Source: an uncultured Bacilli bacterium (GTDB lineage: Bacteria > Bacillota_I > Bacilli_A > RF39 > UBA660). From it: a stretch of DNA of 64,000 bases. The stretch covers positions 248,001-312,000 of the forward strand of contig CAKORJ010000001.1 in assembly GCA_934101575.1 (NCBI GenBank), given 5' to 3'. How positions within the stretch are numbered: position 1 is the first letter of the stretch; the number at the start of each line of letters is the position of its first letter. A program made the translations under genes and the position numbers. This document shows positions 7,694 to 16,315 of this stretch, one piece after another. Under the pieces are notes generated by a model. It saw nothing but the letters and a program-made list of their open reading frames with translations, ran no database searches and was not told the DNA's origin.

Positions 7694-8461
7694 ATGAAAA
7701 GTGCTAAAGGAAAGATAATTACTGTTACTTCGACTAAAGGTGGAGTTGGTAAGACTATTGCTACTCTTAATTTAGCTGGTACTTATGAAAAACTTGGTTT
7801 AAAGACTCTTGTTATTGATCTTGATTTATATAGTGGCGCTGTGGCGACTTATCTTGATTCTAATAATGATAAGACTATATTTAATTTAGTTGAAGATCTT
7901 ACTAATAATAGGTATGAAAAGATAGAAGATTATCTTTTTAGTTATAGTGATAAAATAGATATAATTGCAGCGCCTAAGGATCCTAGAATGGCTGGTAAGA
8001 TTGATTCTAAATATATTCCACTTATACTTAGAAATGTTGTGTATAGATATGATGTTATTTTGATTGATACTAGTCATACTTTAGATGAGATTAATGTTAT
8101 TTCTCTTGATAATAGTGATTCTATTTTATATATTTTTACTAATGATACTTTTGATCTTAAAAATACTAAGTCTTTTATTTCTATTATGAAAGATGTTGGT
8201 TATAAGAATTATTATACTGTTCTTAATGAGTCTATTTTTCCTAATCGTTCTAATTATTCACTTTTTGATATTAGAAATATTATAAAGAATAATGTTGATT
8301 TTACTATTTCTAAGAGTATGTATATAAGGAATATTGATAAGTTTATTCTTGATGGTAAGATTCTTATTTTTAATAAAAGACTTTCTTTTACTGATAAAAA
8401 GGAATGGGAAAAGATGAAAGCTCTTGCTAAGACTTTAATTAAAGATAAGGAGGTTAAGTGA
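7694..8461 (+). CDS. tadZ: TadZ/CpaE-like ParA/MinD-type ATPase
   Basis: A 255-residue P-loop ATPase with the deviant Walker A STKGGVGKTIATLN near residue 12, an IDLDLYSG switch and DVILIDTS as Walker B. No N-terminal receiver domain is present, unlike CpaE of Caulobacter. In Tad systems this protein places the assembly machine at the membrane. It precedes tadA, with its TGA overlapping the tadA ATG by one base. Confidence 0.85.
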   Translation: MKSAKGKIITVTSTKGGVGKTIATLNLAGTYEKLGLKTLVIDLDLYSGAVATYLDSNNDKTIFNLVEDLTNNRYEKIEDYLFSYSDKIDIIAAPKDPRMAGKIDSKYIPLILRNVVYRYDVILIDTSHTLDEINVISLDNSDSILYIFTNDTFDLKNTKSFISIMKDVGYKNYYTVLNESIFPNRSNYSLFDIRNIIKNNVDFTISKSMYIRNIDKFILDGKILIFNKRLSFTDKKEWEKMKALAKTLIKDKEVK

Positions 8462-9804
8462 TGAAAAAGACACTTTCTGAGGCTTTTGAAATTGATGAAA
8501 AGCCTATATCTTTTAAAGAAACTGTTAGTGATGATTATGATATTTTTGAAGATAAAATTCTTCTTGATACTTTGAGAAATAAAGTTATTCAAAATATAAT
8601 AGATAATGACGTTCCTGATAATGAGTTTTTAACTGAATATATCAATAATGAGATTGATGAGGCTTTGGAAGGATATGATTTATCTAATTTGGAAAGAAAT
8701 CATATTTTCAATTTGATTGAGAATGAGATTCATGGATATGGTCCTATTACTGAACTTTTGGATGATTCTAATATTACTGAGATTATGGTTAATGGACCAG
8801 ATAAAATTTATATTGAAATCGATGGTAAAGTTGTTAAAGATGATTCTGTTTCTTTTATTAATGATGAACATATAATTAGGACTATTCAAAGGATGATTCA
8901 ACCTCTTGGTAGGACTATTGATGTTGCTAGTCCTATGGTTGATTCTAGACTTAAGGATGGTTCAAGGATTAATGCTGTTATACCACCTCTTTCTTTAAAT
9001 GGTCCTGTTCTTACTATTAGAAAGTTTAAAAAGAATCTTGAAACTATGGAGGATCTTCTTAGAATGGGTACTCTTACTAGTTATATGGCACGATTTTTAG
9101 ATGCTGCTGTTAAGGGTAAACTTAATATACTTATATGTGGTGGTACTGGTTCTGGTAAGACTACTGTTCTTAATGTTTTATCTTCTCTTATTAGTAATGA
9201 TGAACGTATAATTACTATTGAGGATGCAGCGGAACTTAAGCTTAAACAGGAACATGTTATTACCCTTGAAACTAGAAATATGAATTATGAAAAAGAAGGA
9301 GAAGTAACTATACGTGATTTGGTTATCAACTCTCTTCGTATGAGGCCTGATAGGATAATTGTTGGAGAAGTTCGTGGTAAAGAGGCTTTTGATATGCTTC
9401 AAGCTATGAATACTGGCCATGAAGGTAGTTTATCTACTCTTCATGCTAATGGACCTAAGGATGCTCTTAACAGACTTGAAACTATGGTTTTAATGAGTGG
9501 CATCCAAATACCGGTTATAGCTATTCGTGAATATATAGAAAAAGCTATTGATTTGGTTGTATATATTGAAAGACTTCAAGATGGTAAGAGAAAGATTGTT
9601 TCTATTTGTGAAGTATATAATTTAAAAGATGGAGAAATTAATTTAAAAGAAATATTTAGCTTTAAACAAAAAGGTCTTACCAAAAGTGGAGAAGTTAATG
9701 GTTCTTATGTAATGTACAAGTATACTCCTAAGGTATATAATAAGATTAAATCTAAGGGTATTGACGAGATAGATGATATATTTGGTAATGTAAAAGAAAA
9801 ATAG
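8461..9804 (+). CDS. tadA: TadA/CpaF pilus assembly ATPase
   Basis: A 447-residue secretion ATPase of the PulE/VirB11 superfamily. An N-terminal helical region is followed by the N1 domain (GPITELL, ITEIMVNGP) and the ATPase core: Walker A GGTGSGKTT near residue 227, the Asp box with ITIEDAAEL, Walker B-type RIIVGEVRG and the His box STLHANGP. It powers extension and possibly retraction of the Flp pilus. ATG 8461 follows AAGGAGG by seven bases and is preferred to the GTG three bases earlier. Confidence 0.95.
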   Translation: MKKTLSEAFEIDEKPISFKETVSDDYDIFEDKILLDTLRNKVIQNIIDNDVPDNEFLTEYINNEIDEALEGYDLSNLERNHIFNLIENEIHGYGPITELLDDSNITEIMVNGPDKIYIEIDGKVVKDDSVSFINDEHIIRTIQRMIQPLGRTIDVASPMVDSRLKDGSRINAVIPPLSLNGPVLTIRKFKKNLETMEDLLRMGTLTSYMARFLDAAVKGKLNILICGGTGSGKTTVLNVLSSLISNDERIITIEDAAELKLKQEHVITLETRNMNYEKEGEVTIRDLVINSLRMRPDRIIVGEVRGKEAFDMLQAMNTGHEGSLSTLHANGPKDALNRLETMVLMSGIQIPVIAIREYIEKAIDLVVYIERLQDGKRKIVSICEVYNLKDGEINLKEIFSFKQKGLTKSGEVNGSYVMYKYTPKVYNKIKSKGIDEIDDIFGNVKEK

Positions 9805-9819
9805 AAGGGAAGGGATAAA

Positions 9820-10818
9820 ATGGAGAATTTATTTACTGTAGTACAGTTTTTGCTTATAATTGGTCTTCTAGGTGTAGTGGTTTATATTATTAAGTTTAAA
9901 AAGACACTTGCTCTTGAGAAGAGAATAACTAGATTCTCCACTATCTCTCTTACTGATAGACCTTTATCTTTCTTTGATAAACTTAATTCTAAATATAATT
10001 ATTTAATTAATAAGATTACTAAGATTTTAAGTAAATCTAAGATTCTTGCTAAATATAGTTTAAGATATGATAAATATTTGGACAAGACAAAAGTTATTAG
10101 AGATAAGTCTATGGATATTGTTTCTAGCAAAGTTCTTGTTTCTTTGATTGCTTTTGTCATTACTTTGATTTCTGATGTTTTAAGAGGACAATCATTTACT
10201 TTATTTCAAATTATTTTATCATTAATTGTAGGATTCTTTATTCCAGATGTATTTTTGGTTATAAAACAAAAGAGAAAGCAAAAGCAAATTGAAGAGGATT
10301 TATTTAAGGCTGTTCTTATTATGAGTAATGCTTTTAAATCTGGTAGGAGCATTATGCAAGCTGTTGAGATAGTGTATAAGGAACTTGATGGACCTATTAG
10401 TGAAGAGTTTAAAAAGATGTACATTGATCTTACTTATGGTCTTGAACTCGATGTTGTATTTGATAGGTTATCCTCTAGAATTAAACTTGATGAGACTAAA
10501 TATATGGCATCATCTCTTGTTATTTTAAATAAAACTGGTGGTAATATTGTTAAGGTATTCTCTTCTATTGAGAGAAGTTTCTTTGAAAGAAAAAAACTTA
10601 ATGATGAACTTAAATCTGTAACGGCTCTTTCAAGTTTTGTTTTTAAAATACTTGTTGCTATTCCATTTATTATATTTATTATGATTTATATTTTAAATCC
10701 TAGTTATTTTGCTCCTCTTGTTACTACTATTATAGGAAAAATTTTGCTTATAATTATACTTTTAATTTATGTTTTATATATTGTTATTGTAAGAAGACTT
10801 ATTAGGATAAGGGATTGA
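9820..10818 (+). CDS. tadB: TadB-like pilus inner membrane protein
   Basis: A 332-residue type II secretion F-domain protein. One N-terminal span, a pair of spans near residues 105-150, the soluble GspF-like domain (KSGRSIMQAVEIVYKELDGPISEEF, then YGLELDVVFDRLSSR), and a terminal pair of spans. With TadC it forms the membrane platform on which TadA acts. It is followed four bases later by tadC. Confidence 0.9.
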   Translation: MENLFTVVQFLLIIGLLGVVVYIIKFKKTLALEKRITRFSTISLTDRPLSFFDKLNSKYNYLINKITKILSKSKILAKYSLRYDKYLDKTKVIRDKSMDIVSSKVLVSLIAFVITLISDVLRGQSFTLFQIILSLIVGFFIPDVFLVIKQKRKQKQIEEDLFKAVLIMSNAFKSGRSIMQAVEIVYKELDGPISEEFKKMYIDLTYGLELDVVFDRLSSRIKLDETKYMASSLVILNKTGGNIVKVFSSIERSFFERKKLNDELKSVTALSSFVFKILVAIPFIIFIMIYILNPSYFAPLVTTIIGKILLIIILLIYVLYIVIVRRLIRIRD

Positions 10819-10822
10819 TATT

Positions 10823-11521
10823 ATGAAAAATAAAAAAAGTTTAAGTTATAGAATATATAGTAAAAAGAGTTTAAAGATGGCTGAGGAAAAGACTAATCTT
10901 TTGGGAGTTAATAATAAGCTTGATGCTGTTAATCTTTTAAATACCAGATTATTTATATCTGTTATTGTATTTATTGGTATTCTTTATTTTGTTGATTTTG
11001 GTTATTTTATTGCTCCGATTGTTACATTTGTTGTTTATCAATTGTTTTTTCCTCTGGTTATTGATTCAAAAATTGAAAAAAGAAGGAGAGTTTTAGAAAA
11101 AGATTCACTTTATTTCTTTGAGATACTTGCACTTTCTTTAGAAGCTGGTAGAAATATTAAAACTGCTATTGAGGTTACTACTAATAATATTGATTCATGT
11201 CTTTCAGATGAATTTAAGAAGGTTGTTAAGGATGTGAATTATGGTAAGGACTTAGATGAAGCTTTAGAAGAGTTAAAGTATAGAATTCCTTCGGATACTG
11301 TTAATAATATAATACTTAATATACGGCAATCTAATATGTTTGGTAATAATATAATAGGCACTGTTTATTCACAAATTACTTATATTAGGGAAAAAAGACT
11401 GTTAGAAACTAAGGCATTTATCAGTAAAATACCTATTAAAATTAGTGTTGTTAGTGTTGTATTCTTTATACCATTGTTATTGTTATTACTTCTTGGACCT
11501 ATGCTTATTAGTTTAATATAG
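10823..11521 (+). CDS. tadC: TadC-like pilus inner membrane protein
   Basis: A 232-residue F-domain paralogue of TadB. Two spans near residues 47-85, the helical GspF-like domain (LSLEAGRNIKTAIEVTTNN, YGKDLDEALEELKYRIPSD), and a C-terminal span of nearly pure Leu/Ile. It is shorter than typical TadC (about 300 residues) at its N-terminus. It is the last gene of the operon and its stop lies in the terminator. Confidence 0.88.
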   Translation: MKNKKSLSYRIYSKKSLKMAEEKTNLLGVNNKLDAVNLLNTRLFISVIVFIGILYFVDFGYFIAPIVTFVVYQLFFPLVIDSKIEKRRRVLEKDSLYFFEILALSLEAGRNIKTAIEVTTNNIDSCLSDEFKKVVKDVNYGKDLDEALEELKYRIPSDTVNNIILNIRQSNMFGNNIIGTVYSQITYIREKRLLETKAFISKIPIKISVVSVVFFIPLLLLLLLGPMLISLI

Positions 11522-11540
11522 AAGAATATTCTTCTTTTTT
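11520..11540 (+). terminator. terminator of the pilus operon
   Basis: The perfect palindrome AGAAGAATATTCTTCT (11520-11535) followed by six T. Confidence 0.75.
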
Positions 11541-11552
11541 CTTGCTATTTTT

Positions 11553-11581
11553 TTGATTATGAGTTAAGATGTATTTAGAAT
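11553..11581 (+). promoter_or_regulatory. promoter of the secreted MBL-fold protein
   Basis: TTGATT at 11553-11558, 17-base spacer, TAGAAT at 11576-11581, then AAAGGAG before ATG 11609. It separates this gene from the pilus operon. Confidence 0.55.
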
Positions 11582-11608
11582 AAGTTATAAGAATAAAGGA
11601 GTATTCGT

Positions 11609-13462
11609 ATGGGTAGTACTTTTGGTAAAAAACTATTTTTTATTTTGTGTTTTTTTATTGTTGCTTTTTGTTTTTGTAATGTTTATGCTTCTAGTAAACT
11701 TAGTAAACCTAATTTAAAAGCTTATTCTGTTAATTATAATAAGGTTAAGCTTTCTTGGAATAAAGTTAATAAAGCATCTGGTTATGAAGTTTATAGATAT
11801 AATAGTAAGAGTAAAAAATATTCTCTTTTATTTAGAACCAAGAATAATAGTGTTTATGTTAGTAGTGGTGTTAGTGCTGGAAAGAGGTCTTACTATAAAG
11901 TAAGGGCATTTAAATCTTATAAAGGCAAAAGACAATACGGTTATTTTAGTAAGAATGTATCTGTTTTAGCTATTCCTAGTTCTCCGTCTATTTCTAAAGT
12001 TTCTAAATATGGAAATAGTAGTGTTTTGATATCTTGGAAGGGTATTAAAGGCGCTAGTGGTTATTCAGTTTATAAGTTATATAATGGTAAATATGTAAAT
12101 ATTGGTAATACTACTAATAATTATTTAGTGTCTGATTATAGAATTTATGATGATAATTACGCTTATTATAGAATTAAGTCTTATAAGGTTTCTAATGGTA
12201 AGAAGATATATAGTAATAGTTCTAAGACTTATAGTTATAAGGTTGATAGACTTGTTGTTCGTAGTATTAGTTTAGATCATAGTAAGGTTATTACTGAGAT
12301 TTCTAGATCGGTTAATCTTAAGACTAAAATAAGTCCTGCTAGTGCTAAAAGTAATGTTTATTTTAAGAGTAGTAATGAAAAAGTTGCTTTTGTTACTAGA
12401 AATGGTGTTGTTATAGGAAAAGGTCAAGGTAAAGCTTATGTTACTGCTTATGCAGGTAGTAAGAGCGTTAGTATTCCTGTTTATGTTACTAAGCCGGGAG
12501 ATAAGCTTTATGTCATTGATACTCAAGATTCTGATATTACTAATGGAGATTGTATGCTTATTCAAAGTAGAAATTCTTCTGGTAATAATGTTTTTGGGAT
12601 GATTGATACAGGGTATACTACTAAGGGATCTAGAGTTGTTTCATATCTTAAGGATATGGGAATTAAGAGACTTGATTGGGTTTTAATATCCCATTTTCAT
12701 AATGATCATTTTGGTGCACTTGGTAATATATATTCTAGCGGTATAAAAGTTAAAAATGTTTATATTAAGAAGTATTATAGTATGGATACTAATTATAGAT
12801 CTGTTTTATCTGTGTCTTCAGTTAGAGAATTTATTTCTATGAATAATGCTAGATGGGATAGTTTTATGAGTATGGTTAATAGTAATTCTGATGCTAGATA
12901 TGTATCTCCTGGTGTTAATGATGTTCTTAAACTTGGTAATTTTAAGTTTAAACTTTATAATACTAGTAATGCATTCGAGGATGTGTTTAGTAGGTGTAAA
13001 GAAGAAGCTTCTTGTAATGAGAATGTTAATTCTATTGTAGCACTGGGTATGGTTAGAAACAGAACTTTCTATCTTAATGCAGATATTGAAAATTATAGTG
13101 GTTCTGTTACTAGTTCTTATAATAGAAGAAATTATGTTGAATATATGGTAAATACTGTTATGAGTGATAATAATCTTTCTAAGATAGATATTGTTAAAGC
13201 TGGACATCATGGTTGGCCCCATAATAATCCCCAAAGAGCTCTTGATAAGCTTAATGGTGATTATGTGTTTGTAACAGGACTTTCTGATGTTCTTAGAAAG
13301 AGAAGGCCTGAGACTATTAGTAGAATTAAGAAGTCTGGAGTTCCTTCGGACAGGATTTATTATTCTGGAGATGGTACTATTGTTTTTAATGTAGGATATA
13401 ATAATGATATTAATGTGCTTCAAATGGCTGGAGAAGGTTGTAATAAGTTTTATGGGTGTTAA
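11609..13462 (+). CDS. secreted FnIII-Big2-metallo-beta-lactamase protein (ComEC/Rec2-type hydrolase)
   Basis: A 617-residue protein with a signal peptide (residues 1-27, ending VYA). Two fibronectin III-like domains (about 31-117 and 118-212, each with KLSW or LISW and an SGYxVY strand) are followed by a bacterial Ig-like Big_2 domain (about 215-296; VNLKTKISP, SSNEKVAFV). The C-terminal half is a metallo-beta-lactamase fold of the ComEC/Rec2 type: IDTGY, SHFHNDHFGA near residue 361 and AGHHGWPHNN near 531 supply metal ligands. ComEC-like enzymes are nucleases; here there is no channel domain and no LPXTG anchor. The likely role is an extracellular hydrolase, perhaps of DNA or another phosphodiester; the substrate is unknown. 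Confidence 0.8.
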   Translation: MGSTFGKKLFFILCFFIVAFCFCNVYASSKLSKPNLKAYSVNYNKVKLSWNKVNKASGYEVYRYNSKSKKYSLLFRTKNNSVYVSSGVSAGKRSYYKVRAFKSYKGKRQYGYFSKNVSVLAIPSSPSISKVSKYGNSSVLISWKGIKGASGYSVYKLYNGKYVNIGNTTNNYLVSDYRIYDDNYAYYRIKSYKVSNGKKIYSNSSKTYSYKVDRLVVRSISLDHSKVITEISRSVNLKTKISPASAKSNVYFKSSNEKVAFVTRNGVVIGKGQGKAYVTAYAGSKSVSIPVYVTKPGDKLYVIDTQDSDITNGDCMLIQSRNSSGNNVFGMIDTGYTTKGSRVVSYLKDMGIKRLDWVLISHFHNDHFGALGNIYSSGIKVKNVYIKKYYSMDTNYRSVLSVSSVREFISMNNARWDSFMSMVNSNSDARYVSPGVNDVLKLGNFKFKLYNTSNAFEDVFSRCKEEASCNENVNSIVALGMVRNRTFYLNADIENYSGSVTSSYNRRNYVEYMVNTVMSDNNLSKIDIVKAGHHGWPHNNPQRALDKLNGDYVFVTGLSDVLRKRRPETISRIKKSGVPSDRIYYSGDGTIVFNVGYNNDINVLQMAGEGCNKFYGC

Positions 13463-13529
13463 GAAAAAGTTTTGTAATTTTGTTACTTTAATATTATTTG
13501 AAAGTATTTACGTTTAATTATTTAAAATT

Positions 13530-13565
13530 AATATAAGGAATTTTGTTTTTTCTTATATTTTTTTT
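13530..13565 (+). terminator. intrinsic terminator
   Basis: AATATAAG (13530-13537) pairs with CTTATATT (13552-13559), with further AAG/CTT pairing inside and seven T after it. It follows the MBL-fold gene. Confidence 0.6.
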
Positions 13566-13591
13566 ATTAAAATATCGATTTTGCTCGTTTT

Positions 13592-13623
13592 ACAAGTAAT
13601 TTTATTTAGTTTATATTACTTGT
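13592..13623. promoter_or_regulatory. 9-bp inverted repeat before the adhesin gene
   Basis: ACAAGTAAT at 13592-13600 and its exact complement ATTACTTGT at 13615-13623, separated by 14 AT-rich bases. The right arm ends one base before the AAAGGAG ribosome site of the adhesin gene. It could be an operator or an RNA hairpin controlling translation; the sequence alone does not decide. Confidence 0.4.
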
Positions 13624-13639
13624 GAAAGGAGAAAAAATT

Positions 13640-15688
13640 ATGTTTTTTAAGAGAAAATATTTGTTTTTAATTTTAGCATTTATATTTACAATTACTGGTT
13701 TTAATGTTAATGCTGAAACTTATAATGGAAGACTTTACGAAGTCTTTCATCCAAATTCAGGATTCAATGTTTTTGCAAGTGAGAGCAAAAAGGGGCTAGA
13801 TTATAATAGTTGGGTTATTAAATCTTCTATTGATGATAGAATTTATTATTGTATTGATCCTACTATTTCACTTGAAGGGTCATTGGAAGGTTCTCATAAT
13901 TATATAAATAATAAGTATAAAATATTTGAATCTACTAATATTACTGAGGATCAATACGAAAGAGTGAAGCTACTTGCTTTTTATGGTTATATGTATAAAC
14001 ATAAAGATATTGATCATACTGATAAAAAATGGTATGGAATTACTCAAGTTTTAATTTGGAGAACAATGCGTCCTGATTTAAATTGGACTTTTAAAGCTGA
14101 TAGGAATTCTAAACCTAATGCTTCACTTTATTCTAGTGAGTTAAAAGAAATTAATAGTTTAATTAGTAATCATTACAAACTTGCTAGTTTTGCTGAGGAT
14201 ACATTTAAAGTTCTTTTAGGAGATACTATAACTTTAAAGGATTCTAATAATATCTTATCTAAATTTAATATTAGTAATAGGATAGATAATTCTCTTATAT
14301 CAATTAATAATAATAGTTTGATAATTACAGGAAAAAAGACTGGGAAAAAATCATTATATTTTTCTAGAGAGAATAAAAGCTTTCCAGCTTTTGGAGTTTT
14401 GGTTGGTAATAGTTTGCAAGATGTTGTAGTGTCTGGTTCTGTTGATGTTGCACACTTTAAGATTGATATAGATGTAGTTGGTGGAACTTTGAATGTTATT
14501 AAAAATGATTATGATAATAAGAATAGTACTCCTTCGGGAGAGGCATCTTTAGAAGGAGCACTATTTGGTATTTATGATGAAAATGATAAACTTGTAAAAA
14601 AAGTTAGTACTGATTCTAATGGCAAGATTAGTGTTATTTTAGATTATGGAAAGTATTATTTAAAAGAAGAAAAAACTCCGACAGGGTACCTTATTGATGA
14701 AACAAAACATGAGTTTGAAATATCTAAAGATATAAAAGAAGTTAATTTAAATATTTATGATAAGGTCATAAAGGGAAAACTTGTAATTAATAAGACTCGT
14801 GGTGGCTCTGGTGAAGAATATGTTCCAGAAGAGGGCGCAGTTTTTGATGTATATGATAAAAATGATAAAAAGATACTTCAATTGGTAACAGATGATAAAG
14901 GAAGTGCAAGTGCTACGATACCTTATGGTAGTTATAAGATAAAACAAATTAAAGGTATGGAGGGCTATGTTATTTCTAGTGATTTTGATTTGAATATTAC
15001 TAAAGATAAAGAATATGTTTTTAATATTAAAAATAAGAAATTATCTAAACTTGAGCTAACTAAGATTGATTATAATACTAAGAAAAAGATATCTGGGACT
15101 TTATTTGAGATTTATAATAGTTATGATCAGAAAGTATTTGAAGGTGTTACTGACGATAATGGAAAGCTTGTTTTAGAAGGACTTCCTATAGGTAGGTATT
15201 ATGTTTTAGAGAAAGAAGCATCTAAGTATTATATTAAGTCCTTGGAGAAAAATTATTTTGAAGTTAGTAATGATGGTAAAGTTATTAAACTTTCTATTTC
15301 TAATAAAAGAAAAACAGGTAGTCTTATAATTTCTAAAATTGATGGAATTACTAAAAAAGGTTTAAGCGATTCAATTATTAGAATAGTTGATTCTTCTAAT
15401 AAAAAGGTGTTTGAAGGGAGAACTTCAAAAGATGGTAAAATAAGTCTTGATAATTTTAGAAATGATTATTATTGCATATATGAAGATAAGGCTCCATCTG
15501 GTTATAAAAAACTTGATAAGCCAAAGTGTGTTGATTTTAATTCTGATTCTTTAGAAGTTGTAATTTCTAATGATAAAGTTGTAAGTGTTCCTAATACTTT
15601 TAAAAATGATAATTATATAGCTATTTTAATAGGAACTATATTAATAGTCTTTAGTTCATGTGCTATAATTTATGTTAAGAATAAATAA
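13640..15688 (+). CDS. thioester-domain adhesin with SpaA repeats and sortase signal
   Basis: A 682-residue surface protein. Signal peptide to about residue 25. Residues 28-190 form a thioester domain: Cys71 (YYCIDP) and Gln136 (WYGITQVLIW) are 65 residues apart, as in TQXA domains that bind host molecules covalently. From about residue 275 four SpaA-type prealbumin repeats follow, each with a Lys-containing first strand and an E-rich last strand (YYLKEEKTPTGY, YVLEKEAS, YCIYEDKAPSGY) as for isopeptide bonds. The end carries VPNTF, a hydrophobic span and KNK, a sorting signal with VPNTF in place of LPXTG. ATG 13640 is eight bases after AAAGGAG. The next gene is a sortase overlapping it by 17 bases. 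Confidence 0.87.
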   Translation: MFFKRKYLFLILAFIFTITGFNVNAETYNGRLYEVFHPNSGFNVFASESKKGLDYNSWVIKSSIDDRIYYCIDPTISLEGSLEGSHNYINNKYKIFESTNITEDQYERVKLLAFYGYMYKHKDIDHTDKKWYGITQVLIWRTMRPDLNWTFKADRNSKPNASLYSSELKEINSLISNHYKLASFAEDTFKVLLGDTITLKDSNNILSKFNISNRIDNSLISINNNSLIITGKKTGKKSLYFSRENKSFPAFGVLVGNSLQDVVVSGSVDVAHFKIDIDVVGGTLNVIKNDYDNKNSTPSGEASLEGALFGIYDENDKLVKKVSTDSNGKISVILDYGKYYLKEEKTPTGYLIDETKHEFEISKDIKEVNLNIYDKVIKGKLVINKTRGGSGEEYVPEEGAVFDVYDKNDKKILQLVTDDKGSASATIPYGSYKIKQIKGMEGYVISSDFDLNITKDKEYVFNIKNKKLSKLELTKIDYNTKKKISGTLFEIYNSYDQKVFEGVTDDNGKLVLEGLPIGRYYVLEKEASKYYIKSLEKNYFEVSNDGKVIKLSISNKRKTGSLIISKIDGITKKGLSDSIIRIVDSSNKKVFEGRTSKDGKISLDNFRNDYYCIYEDKAPSGYKKLDKPKCVDFNSDSLEVVISNDKVVSVPNTFKNDNYIAILIGTILIVFSSCAIIYVKNK

Positions 15689-16244
15689 AGTTCTTTGTCT
15701 TTTTTCTTTATTTGTTATAGGCTTTTTTATAATTTGCTTCTGGGTTTTTGATGATATTATTTATGTTAAAAAACTTGATAAGAAAATAGATAATTATTTT
15801 AAAATAAGTTATAATGTAAGTTCATTTAATAGTAAAGAAGATAATCTTGATGCTTATAGTGGTGTTCTTGAAATTCCTAGTATTAATTTACTAAAAGGTT
15901 TTTATGGTTTATCTAGTAGGTTTAATTCTGTTTCTAATGGTTTGGAAACTTTGTCTGGTTCAGTGTTTCCAGGTGAAGATTATAGTTTAGTGATGTTTGC
16001 GTCTCATAGTGGTAATTCTAAGGTTTCTTATTTTAATAATCTCACTAGTGTTAAAACTGGAGATAAGGTTAATTTATATTATAAGGGCAATAAGTACGTT
16101 TATACTATAACTAAGTGTGATATTAGCAGAAAAAACGGTTTTATAAGAGTTAGATCATCTGATTTTAAAAATGTTATAGTTTTAACAACTTGTCTTGACG
16201 GAGAGTCCTTAAAACAATATACTTGTTATGGTGTTATTTCATGA
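15672..16244 (+). CDS. sortase, dedicated to the adjacent adhesin
   Basis: A 190-residue sortase with an N-terminal membrane anchor (residues 8-28). The catalytic His112 (ASHSGN) and Cys174 (VLTTC) are present, and VLEIPSINL is the usual first core strand. The catalytic Arg expected just before the last strand is not evident; the corresponding stretch is LKQYTC with Lys181 and Gln182. It overlaps the adhesin gene by 17 bases, so the pair is probably translated together and the enzyme likely recognises VPNTF. The class is uncertain; short length and single anchor suggest B, D or a related group. Confidence 0.86.
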   Translation: MLRINKVLCLFSLFVIGFFIICFWVFDDIIYVKKLDKKIDNYFKISYNVSSFNSKEDNLDAYSGVLEIPSINLLKGFYGLSSRFNSVSNGLETLSGSVFPGEDYSLVMFASHSGNSKVSYFNNLTSVKTGDKVNLYYKGNKYVYTITKCDISRKNGFIRVRSSDFKNVIVLTTCLDGESLKQYTCYGVIS

Positions 16245-16315
16245 ATTTGTTTATTGTAAATGTTTTCTTTTTTATGATTATGTAGTATAATTATAATGAT
16301 TTAAGGAGTGATAAT

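Noticed and set aside
12818..13423. Long open frame on the - strand opposite the MBL-fold gene (201 codons)
   Set aside because: It lies wholly within a gene with clear domains, has no ribosome site and its translation is a low-complexity Ile/Asn/Ser shadow.
13622..13639. GTG start for the adhesin
   Set aside because: The AAAGGAG ribosome site lies within these bases, eight bases before ATG 13640, and the signal peptide begins naturally at that ATG.
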